Origin: Streptomyces sp. NRRL F-4489
GTDB taxonomy: Bacteria; Actinomycetota; Actinomycetes; Streptomycetales; Streptomycetaceae
NCBI RefSeq assembly: GCF_001509485.1
Contig: NZ_LLZI01000037.1
Span: 1 to 13,568 of the forward strand
Reading direction: 5' to 3'
DNA: 13,568 nt
The notes under the pieces: generated by a model
What the model saw: the letters and a program-made list of their open reading frames with translations, nothing else
What the model was told of the DNA's origin: nothing
The model's database searches: none
Shown: in pieces, positions 1 to 5,751 of the stretch
How positions within the stretch are numbered: position 1 is the stretch's first letter
Layout of the letters: the number at the start of each line of letters is the position of its first letter
Position numbers and translations under genes: made by a program

Positions 1-620
1 GCCCCCACCCCCGGCGGGTCCTCGTGCACCCCCAGCCGCGCCAGTGACGCCGCGGCGGCCGCGGCCAGCCGGGGGTGGCCGGCCGCCGCCCGCAGCGCCG
101 GTACGGCCCGTTTGTCGCCCAGGGCGCCCAGGCCCTCCACACAGGCCAGCGCCACCCGCCAGTAGGGATTGTGCGGGGTCAGCAGCCGCTCCAGGGTGGC
201 GATCAGCGCGGGGACGGACTGGGGGGCGCGGAGTTCGGCGAGCAGGCGGACGGGGTGCAGGGCGTAGGCGGTGCGCAGCGGGTTGGTGGCGAGGGCGGCC
301 GCGGCGCGGGCGGTGCGCGGGTCGTTGAGCTTGCCGAGGGCATGTGCCGCGGTGGCGCAGCGGACCGGCTCCCGGTAGTTGAGCAGCAGCACCAGGGTCT
401 CGAAGGCGCGTTTGTCGCCGGCGCAGCCCAGGATGAACGCGGCGATCTCGCGCGCCCACAGGGGGCGCTCCACCGCGGTCAGTATCCGGGCCAGTTCCTC
501 GCGCCCGGCGGGGGTGTTCTTGCGGGCCAGGCCGAGCAGCCGCTCGTAGGCGACCAGGTCCTGCGGTGAGCGGAGTTCGGCCCGCACCCGGTCCGTCAAC
601 TCGTGGAATTCGTCTTCCAT
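1..620 (-). CDS. HEAT-repeat protein, partial (C-terminus beyond window)
   Basis: Reading the minus strand from the ATG at 620-618 gives an open frame of about 206 codons that reaches the window edge without a stop, so the C-terminus is missing. The start is supported by a strong ribosome binding site, GGGAGGGGAG at 636-627, six bases before the ATG. The protein begins MEDEFHELTDRVRAEL and then consists of repeated amphipathic helix pairs rich in Ala and Leu. Recognisable HEAT-like units include 'CATAAHALGKLNDPRTA', 'PQSVPALIATLERLL' and 'CVEGLGALGDKRAVPALRAAA'. No catalytic motif, signal peptide or membrane segment is visible. HEAT repeats usually form protein-interaction scaffolds. The gene is divergent from the dehydrogenase at 1060. 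Its function is unknown, and no pathway role should be inferred from proximity alone. Confidence 0.8.
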   Translation of the reverse strand, partial: MEDEFHELTDRVRAELRSPQDLVAYERLLGLARKNTPAGREELARILTAVERPLWAREIAAFILGCAGDKRAFETLVLLLNYREPVRCATAAHALGKLNDPRTARAAAALATNPLRTAYALHPVRLLAELRAPQSVPALIATLERLLTPHNPYWRVALACVEGLGALGDKRAVPALRAAAGHPRLAAAAAASLARLGVHEDPPGVG

Positions 621-1059
621 TTGCTGCTCCCCTCCCTGCCCGCCGCGCCTGTCCGCACGGCGTGGCCCGCACCACAACCTCATGCCCCGCCTTACCCCTG
701 GCGCTTCGGTTACCCACCGGTTAACCTGCTGTCACGAGCAGCACCCCTGCTCGGGCGGCCTGGTGACGCAGCCGCCGGAGTGTGACGTCGGTTCGGCACA
801 CCCCACCGCACCACGCGTGCGCGGGCACCACGCCCCGCGCCGCGCGTTCGCACAGCACGCCCCCACAGGGACAGCGGCACGGCCTCGGGACAGGGCCCGC
901 CGCCCCCTCCGCCGCACGGCGCCGGCCGCGGTGCCGTGGCTTTCCGGGGCTTCGCCGCCGGTCGGCCACGCAAGGCCGCACGCCCTCGCCGTGCGCCCGC
1001 CCTTTGAGTCGTCACCTTCTTCCCCGCGCCGGGGAACACCCCTCATCAGGAGTCTCGCG
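621..1059. other. Divergent intergenic region, 439 bp, no gene seen
   Basis: This lies between two divergent starts. The dehydrogenase frame stays open up to 682, but the predicted residues before 1060 are low-complexity Pro/Arg/Ala with no domain, and a good ribosome binding site lies just before 1060, so I treat it as non-coding. Visible elements are a cluster of TTACCC (692-697), TTACCC (710-715) and the palindrome GGTTAACC (719-726), a short dyad CTGCT/AGCAG (726-730 and 737-741), and a 5-bp hairpin CCCCG/CGGGG at 1022-1034. A weak minus-strand promoter (GTGACA at 735-730, 17 bp, TAACCG at 712-707) could serve the HEAT-repeat gene. I found no convincing promoter for the dehydrogenase. Confidence 0.5.
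1048..1052 (+). promoter_or_regulatory. Ribosome binding site that fixes the dehydrogenase start
   Basis: AGGAG sits seven bases before the ATG at 1060. It decides the start because the frame is open for another 126 codons upstream, with an ATG at 682 that lacks a comparable site. Confidence 0.75.
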
Positions 1060-2895
1060 ATGGGCCCTTCGTCCACCCCTGATCTCTCCCCTGTCCCCTC
1101 CTCCCTCCCGCTCGCCACCGTGGCCGTCGTCGGCCTGGGCACCATGGGCACCGGCATCGCCGAGGTGCTGGCCCGGGCCGGCCGCGAGGTCATCGGCATC
1201 GACACCGACGAGACCGCGCTGCGGCGCGCCCGCACCGCCCTGGAAGCCTCCACCGCCCGCGCCGTGCGGCGGGAGCGGATGACCGAGCGGGAGCGGCAGG
1301 ACGCGCTGTCCCGCTTCCGCGCCTTCGGCGACGTGGCCGCGGCCCGGGACGCCGATCTGGTCATCGAGGTGGTGCCGGAGGACTACGACCTCAAGCGGGA
1401 GGTCTTCGCGGCGCTGGACGCCGTGGTCCGCCCGGACACCATCCTGGCCACGGGCACCAACGCGCTGTCGGTGACCCGGCTCGCCGCCGATTCGCTGCGC
1501 CCCGAGCGCGTCCTCGGCCTGCACTTCTTCAATCCGGCGCCGGCCATGCGGCTGGTCGAGGTGGTCTCCTCGGTGCTCACCGCGCCGGCCGCGGTCGCCG
1601 CCGTCACCGCCCTCGCCCGGGAGCTGGGCAAGGACCCGATCGCGGTCGGCGACCGCCCCGGTTTCGTCGCCGACGGCCTGCTGTTCGGCTACCTCAACCA
1701 GGCCGCCGCGATGTACGAGGCGAAGTACGCCACCCGCGAGGACATCGACGCCGCGATGCGGCTCGGCTGCGGGCTGCCGATGGGCCCGCTCGCACTGCTC
1801 GACCTGATCGGCGTGGACACCGCCCGGACGGTCCTGGAGGCGATGTACGCGGCCTCCCGGGACCGGCTGCACGCGCCCGCGCCGATCCTGGGCCAGCTCG
1901 CCGAGGCGGGCCTGACGGGCCGTAAGGCGGGCCGCGGCTTCTACACGTACCAGGCGCCCGGTTCCGCGACCGTGGTGCCGGACGAGCGGACCCCGGTGGC
2001 CGCGGGCGCCGGGCAGCCGGGCGGGAAGCCGGCCGGGCGGGCGGTCCGCAGCGTCGGCGTCGCCGGTTCCGGGACGATGGCCAGCGGTATCGCCGAGGTC
2101 TTCGCCAAGGCGGGCTTCACCGTGGTGCTGGCCGCCCGGAGCCTGGAGAAGGCCGAGCGCGCCAAGGCCCGGATCGCCGCGTCGCTGGGCCGCTCGGTGG
2201 ACAAGGGCCGGCTGACCGCGGCGGCGCGCGACGCGGCGCTGGCGGCGATCACCCCGGCCGGGTCGCTCGACGCGTTCGCGGACGTCGATCTGGCGGTGGA
2301 GGCGGTGGCCGAGGACCTGGCCGTCAAGCAGGAGCTGTTCGGGACGCTGGACAAGGTCTGCAAGCCGGGCGCGGTGCTGGCCACCACCACCTCCTCCCTC
2401 CCGGTCGTCGCCTGCGCCCGCGCCACGTCCCGTCCGCAGGACGTCATCGGGATGCACTTCTTCAATCCGGCGCCGGCCATGAAGCTGGTCGAGGTGGTCC
2501 GCACGGTGCTGACCGGGGACGCGGCGCACGCCGCGGTCCGGGAGGTGTGCGCGGCGGTCCGCAAGCACCCGGTGGACTGCGGCGACCGGGCCGGTTTCAT
2601 CGTCAACGCGCTGCTGTTCCCGTACTTGAACAACGCGGTGAAGATGGTCCAGGAGCACTACGCGTCGCCGGACGACATCGACGCCGCGATGAAGCTGGGC
2701 GGCGGCTATCCGATGGGCCCGTTCGAGCTCCTCGACGTGGTGGGCCTGGACGTGTCGCTGGCCATCGAGAAGGTGCTGCACGCCGAGTTCCGCGATCCGG
2801 GCCTGGCCCCGGCGCCGCTGCTGGAGCACCTGGTCGCGGCGGGCTGCCTGGGCCGCAAGACGGGCCGCGGCTTCCGTGAGTACGCCCGGCGCTGA
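1060..2895 (+). CDS. Tandem-duplicated 3-hydroxyacyl-CoA dehydrogenase, likely 3-hydroxybutyryl-CoA dehydrogenase
   Basis: The product has 611 aa, about twice the usual ~285 aa of a bacterial 3-hydroxybutyryl-CoA dehydrogenase. It contains two complete copies of the fold. Copy one has the NAD-binding loop GLGTMGTG (residues 25-32), catalytic His155 in HFFNPAPAM and Glu167 in LVEVV. Copy two has GSGTMASG (336-343), His466 and Glu478. All these landmarks are offset by exactly 311 residues. A linker rich in Gly, Ala and Pro (about residues 305-330) joins the copies. Both copies also carry a C-terminal 'DIDAAM..G.G.PMGP' dimerisation-type segment and end in a GRGF motif. The expected reaction is NAD(P)-linked interconversion of acetoacetyl-CoA and (S)-3-hydroxybutyryl-CoA, which would feed Ccr after dehydration. 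Substrate choice is inferred from the cluster; a role in general beta-oxidation or aromatic degradation is possible. A strong hairpin follows, so it is probably its own transcription unit. Confidence 0.88.
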   Translation: MGPSSTPDLSPVPSSLPLATVAVVGLGTMGTGIAEVLARAGREVIGIDTDETALRRARTALEASTARAVRRERMTERERQDALSRFRAFGDVAAARDADLVIEVVPEDYDLKREVFAALDAVVRPDTILATGTNALSVTRLAADSLRPERVLGLHFFNPAPAMRLVEVVSSVLTAPAAVAAVTALARELGKDPIAVGDRPGFVADGLLFGYLNQAAAMYEAKYATREDIDAAMRLGCGLPMGPLALLDLIGVDTARTVLEAMYAASRDRLHAPAPILGQLAEAGLTGRKAGRGFYTYQAPGSATVVPDERTPVAAGAGQPGGKPAGRAVRSVGVAGSGTMASGIAEVFAKAGFTVVLAARSLEKAERAKARIAASLGRSVDKGRLTAAARDAALAAITPAGSLDAFADVDLAVEAVAEDLAVKQELFGTLDKVCKPGAVLATTTSSLPVVACARATSRPQDVIGMHFFNPAPAMKLVEVVRTVLTGDAAHAAVREVCAAVRKHPVDCGDRAGFIVNALLFPYLNNAVKMVQEHYASPDDIDAAMKLGGGYPMGPFELLDVVGLDVSLAIEKVLHAEFRDPGLAPAPLLEHLVAAGCLGRKTGRGFREYARR

Positions 2896-2925
2896 CCCGC
2901 GGCGGCGCCTGCCGGACGGGGGCGG

Positions 2926-2977
2926 CTGGGGCGGGCTGCTGGAGCCGCGAAGCGGCCGGAACAGCGGCCCGCCCCAG
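2926..2977 (+). terminator. Long hairpin terminator after the dehydrogenase
   Basis: The left arm at 2926-2941 (CTGGGGCGGGCTGCTG) pairs with the right arm at 2962-2977 (CAGCGGCCCGCCCCAG) over 16 bp, with one G-U wobble. The 20-nt loop itself holds a 5-bp hairpin, GCCGC-GAA-GCGGC (2944-2956). There is no T-run, which is normal for actinobacterial terminators. It lies 30 bp after the stop and about 64 bp before the regulator start. Confidence 0.75.
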
Positions 2978-3040
2978 GTCAGGGGCGTCGGAGTGGTACC
3001 TCATGCCGCGGGCCGGGTGAATATGCAGTACCGTCCCCAC

Positions 3041-3841
3041 ATGTCCCAGCCCGCTCGCCCGCAGTCCTCCGACACCTCCGACGCCACCCCTCCCGGCACC
3101 CGCCGGGCGGCCGCCCAACGCCTGAAAATGCGCCGCGAACTCTCGGCCGCCGCCATGGAGCTGTTCGCGACGAAGGGCTACGAGGCGACCACGGTCGACG
3201 AGATCGCGGCGGCGGCGGGCGTGGCCCGGCGCACCTTCTTCCGCCACTTCCGCTCCAAGGAAGAGGCGATCTTCCCCGACCACGACGACACGCTGGTGCG
3301 CGCCGAGGCCGTGCTGGACGCCGCCCCGCCGCACGAGAACCCCCTCGACACGGTGTGCCGCGGTATCAAGGAAGTCATGCGGATGTACGCGTCCGCCCCG
3401 GCGGTGTCGGTGGCCCGTTACCGCCTCACCCGGGAGGTGCCCACCCTCCGGGAGGCCGAGATCGCGTCGGTGGCCCGCTACGAGCGGCTGTTCACCCGCT
3501 ATCTGCTGGGCCACTTCGACGAGGGCGCGCACCGCGAGGGCGACGACGATCCGCTGCTCGCCGAGGTCGCCGCGTCCGCGGTGGTCACCGCGCACAACCA
3601 CGTCCTGCGGCGCTGGCTGCGGGCCGGCGCGGAGGGCGATGTGGAGGCGCAGCTGGACCACGCCTTCGAGATCGTCCGGGAGACCTTCGGCGCCGGGATC
3701 GGCGCGGGCCGGGCGACGGCGGAGACGGCGCCGGCGACGGTCTCCCGGGAGGGCGAGGTGCTGGTGGCGGTCGCCCGTACCGACGCGCCGCTCGACGAGG
3801 TGATGCGCACGATCCGCAAGGCGCTCAAGGAACGCCGCTGA
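3041..3841 (+). CDS. TetR-family transcriptional regulator, candidate regulator of the ccr operon
   Basis: The protein has 266 aa from the chosen ATG. After a polar N-terminal tail of about 25 residues comes a typical TetR DNA-binding domain (about 28-78). It contains 'SAAAMELFATKGYEATTVDE', the helix-turn-helix 'IAAAAGVARRTFFRHF' and 'RSKEEAIF'. The rest is the helical ligand/dimer domain. It is followed by a C-terminal extension (about 230-266) ending 'DAPLDEVMRTIRKALKERR'. The start is uncertain. ATG 3041 has no ribosome binding site, so the message may be leaderless, with TACCGT at 3029-3034 as a possible -10. An in-frame ATG at 3023 and GTG at 3017 are alternatives that would add six or eight residues. 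The gene lies just upstream of the ccr promoter and reads in the same direction. Local repression with an acyl-CoA effector is a reasonable inference, not shown by the sequence. Confidence 0.88.
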   Translation: MSQPARPQSSDTSDATPPGTRRAAAQRLKMRRELSAAAMELFATKGYEATTVDEIAAAAGVARRTFFRHFRSKEEAIFPDHDDTLVRAEAVLDAAPPHENPLDTVCRGIKEVMRMYASAPAVSVARYRLTREVPTLREAEIASVARYERLFTRYLLGHFDEGAHREGDDDPLLAEVAASAVVTAHNHVLRRWLRAGAEGDVEAQLDHAFEIVRETFGAGIGAGRATAETAPATVSREGEVLVAVARTDAPLDEVMRTIRKALKERR

Positions 3842-3844
3842 CCC

Positions 3845-3868
3845 CGGGGCCGGTACCCGCCGGCCCCG
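3845..3868 (+). terminator. Hairpin terminator after the TetR gene
   Basis: A perfect 9-bp stem, CGGGGCCGG (3845-3853) and CCGGCCCCG (3860-3868), surrounds the 6-nt loop TACCCG. It begins four bases after the TetR stop codon. There is no T-run. Confidence 0.7.
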
Positions 3869-3908
3869 CCCCTGTGGGCCGCCTCGCGGTCCGCGCCCCC
3901 GTACACCG

Positions 3909-3943
3909 CCGCCCTGCCCCGCCGTCCCGGCCGCGCAGGGCGG
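3909..3943. terminator. Second inverted repeat downstream of the TetR gene
   Basis: CCGCCCTGC (3909-3917) pairs with GCAGGGCGG (3935-3943) over 9 bp with a 17-nt loop. It may be a back-up terminator insulating the ccr promoter from read-through. With the larger loop it is less convincing than the hairpin at 3845. Confidence 0.4.
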
Positions 3944-4144
3944 TTCGCCGTTCCCGGGGCCGTACGGCGCCCGCCTGAGCCCCGTGCGACGCCCGTGCGC
4001 CTATGCGCCCCTCACCCGAACGGCGTAGCCGCACCGCCGCCCACCGTCCGCGCACTCTCCGGTACGTAACGGGACGAAGCATCCCGCGACCGGCCGTTCC
4101 GCCGCTCATGCGTGGCACGCGGATGACATCTGAGGGAAATTCTT

Positions 4145-4157
4145 GGCACTCAGTGTC
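4145..4157. promoter_or_regulatory. Candidate operator O1 at the ccr promoter
   Basis: GGCACTCAGTGTC is a 13-bp imperfect palindrome: arms GnCACT and AGTGnC match around the central base, with one mismatched pair. It ends immediately before the candidate -35 element. The same pattern recurs at 4167, with centres 22 bp apart, about two helical turns. Confidence 0.6.
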
Positions 4158-4186
4158 TTGTCGGCTGGCACCCGGTGTCATACGTT
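4158..4186 (+). promoter_or_regulatory. Candidate promoter of the ccr operon
   Basis: TTGTCG (4158-4163) and TACGTT (4181-4186) are separated by 17 bp. They resemble the TTGAC and TAgRRT boxes of housekeeping actinobacterial promoters. Transcription would begin near 4192-4194, giving a leader of about 210 nt before the GTG. Operator-like dyads flank the -35 box and fill the spacer, a layout expected for a repressed promoter. Confidence 0.5.
4167..4179. promoter_or_regulatory. Candidate operator O2 inside the ccr promoter spacer
   Basis: GGCACCCGGTGTC repeats the pattern of O1, with arms GnCACC and GGTGnC and the same single G/T asymmetry near the ends. The dyad extends by one base on each side (T4166 and A4180). 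It lies between the -35 and -10 boxes, where bound protein would exclude RNA polymerase. Confidence 0.6.
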
Positions 4187-4404
4187 GGAGGTGTCCGGGC
4201 GGCCGGCACACCGTTCCAAGCACGGTGTGGCGGCTGTCCCCGCACCGCACTTCCCGCGCGCCCGGACGCCTGCGTCACAGGCACCCACCCGCGCCCACCG
4301 GCGCGATGCCCGCACCACCGGCCGAACCGACGGCACCACCCCGCTGCACCACCCCCGACGTTCCCTCAAGCCGTTCGACATACGTGCTTCGCCGGAGGCA
4401 TACC

Positions 4405-5742
4405 GTGAACCAGATACTTGACGCGATCCTCGCGCCGGACACCACCCGGGAGGACTTCGCCGCCCTCCCCCTCCCCGAGTCCTACCGCGCGGTCACCGTG
4501 CACAAGGACGAGACCGAGATGTTCGCGGGCCTGTCCACCCGTGACAAGGACCCCCGCAAGTCGCTGCACGTCGAGGACGTGCCGGTGCCCGAACTCGGGC
4601 CGGGCGAGGCGCTGGTGGCCGTGATGGCCTCCTCGGTGAACTACAACTCGGTGTGGACCTCGATCTTCGAGCCGCTGTCGACGTTCGGCTTCCTGGAGCG
4701 CTACGGGCGCCTCTCCCCGCTGGCCAAGCGGCACGACCTGCCGTACCACGTGATCGGCTCCGACCTGGCCGGTGTGGTGCTGCGGACCGGTCCCGGCGTC
4801 AACGCCTGGACCCCCGGCGACGAGGTCGTCGCGCACTGCCTCTCGGTCGAGCTGGAGTCCTCCGACGGCCACAACGACACCATGCTCGACCCCGAGCAGC
4901 GGATCTGGGGCTTCGAGACCAACTTCGGCGGCCTGGCGGAGATCGCGCTGGTGAAGTCCAACCAGCTGATGCCCAAGCCGAAGCACCTCAGCTGGGAGGA
5001 GGCGGCGGCGCCCGGTCTGGTCAACTCCACCGCGTACCGGCAGCTGGTGTCGCGCAACGGCGCGGGCATGAAGCAGGGCGACAACGTCCTGATCTGGGGC
5101 GCCAGCGGCGGACTCGGCTCGTACGCCACGCAGTTCGCGCTGGCCGGCGGCGCCAACCCGATCTGCGTGGTCTCCAGCGAGCAGAAGGCGGAGATCTGCC
5201 GGCGGATGGGCGCCGAGGCGATCATCGACCGGGCCGCCGAGGGCTACCGCTTCTGGAAGGACGAGCGGACCCAGGACCCCAAGGAGTGGAAGCGCTTCGG
5301 CAAGCGCATCCGGGAGCTGACCGGCGGCGAGGACATCGACATCGTCTTCGAGCACCCGGGACGGGAGACCTTCGGCGCCTCCGTCTACGTCACCCGCAAG
5401 GGCGGCACCATCACCACCTGCGCCTCGACCTCGGGCTATCTGCACGAGTACGACAACCGCTACCTGTGGATGTCGCTGAAGCGGATCATCGGCTCGCACT
5501 TCGCCAACTACCGGGAGGCGTGGGAGGCCAACCGCCTGATAGCCAAGGGCAAGATCCACCCGACGCTGTCGAAGACGTACCGCCTGGAGGACACCGGCCA
5601 GGCCGCGTACGACGTGCACCGCAACCTCCACCAGGGCAAGGTCGGCGTGCTCTGCCTGGCCCCCGAGGAGGGCATGGGCGTGCGCGACGAGCAGATGCGC
5701 GAGCGGCACATCGACGCCATCAACCGCTTCCGGAACGTCTGA
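4405..5742 (+). CDS. ccr: Crotonyl-CoA carboxylase/reductase
   Basis: The product is 445 aa, full length for the family. The GTG start at 4405 is preceded by GGAGG (4394-4398) at six bases. It belongs to the medium-chain dehydrogenase/reductase superfamily, with an N-terminal catalytic domain and a Rossmann domain containing 'IWGASGGLGSYATQF' (about 230-243). It catalyses NADPH- and CO2-dependent conversion of crotonyl-CoA to ethylmalonyl-CoA in the cytosol. The four residues I recall as the CO2-binding set of the Kitasatospora setae enzyme occur here at the same numbers: Asn81 ('VNYNSVW'), Phe170 and Glu171 ('WGFETNF'), and His365 ('GSHFANY'). Long stretches such as 'ESYRAVTVHKDETEMFAGL' match the Streptomyces enzyme as I remember it. 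It is first gene of the five-gene operon. Besides central metabolism it can supply ethylmalonyl-CoA to polyketide synthases. No truncation or odd feature is visible. Confidence 0.97.
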   Translation: MNQILDAILAPDTTREDFAALPLPESYRAVTVHKDETEMFAGLSTRDKDPRKSLHVEDVPVPELGPGEALVAVMASSVNYNSVWTSIFEPLSTFGFLERYGRLSPLAKRHDLPYHVIGSDLAGVVLRTGPGVNAWTPGDEVVAHCLSVELESSDGHNDTMLDPEQRIWGFETNFGGLAEIALVKSNQLMPKPKHLSWEEAAAPGLVNSTAYRQLVSRNGAGMKQGDNVLIWGASGGLGSYATQFALAGGANPICVVSSEQKAEICRRMGAEAIIDRAAEGYRFWKDERTQDPKEWKRFGKRIRELTGGEDIDIVFEHPGRETFGASVYVTRKGGTITTCASTSGYLHEYDNRYLWMSLKRIIGSHFANYREAWEANRLIAKGKIHPTLSKTYRLEDTGQAAYDVHRNLHQGKVGVLCLAPEEGMGVRDEQMRERHIDAINRFRNV

Positions 5743-5751
5743 GGCGGACCG

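Larger units (their letters stand above)
3842..4404. other. Control region upstream of ccr, 563 bp, no gene seen
   Basis: The stretch holds, in order: the regulator's terminator hairpin (3845-3868); a second inverted repeat (3909-3943); about 200 bp without a clear element; a tandem dyad pair and promoter (4145-4186); and a C-rich leader leading to the GTG at 4405. By hand count, 4241-4380 has about 73 C and 33 G. A small hairpin GCCTG/CAGGC lies at 4268-4282. Upstream in-frame codons in the ccr frame reach back to 4003 but have no family similarity and cross the promoter. Confidence 0.6.

Noticed and set aside
682..1059. N-terminal extension of the dehydrogenase by 126 residues
   Set aside because: The residues are Pro/Arg/Ala-rich with no domain, and a well-spaced AGGAG favours the ATG at 1060.
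1012..2829. Long minus-strand open frame opposite the dehydrogenase
   Set aside because: It is a shadow of the real gene, which has two complete sets of catalytic motifs on the plus strand.
4144..4157. TTGGCACTC resembles one half of the CIRCE element bound by HrcA
   Set aside because: The matching half GAGTGCCAA nine bases later is absent. The 13-bp dyad repeated at 4167 explains the sequence better.
4190..4404. Possible cobalamin riboswitch before the B12-dependent mutase operon
   Set aside because: I see no B12-box-like segment and little stable structure in this C-rich leader; the first gene, ccr, does not use B12.
4143..4421. A 92-codon frame that could be an upstream peptide gene
   Set aside because: It begins inside the operator/promoter, upstream of the likely transcription start, has a low-complexity Pro/Arg/Thr composition, and lacks a ribosome binding site.
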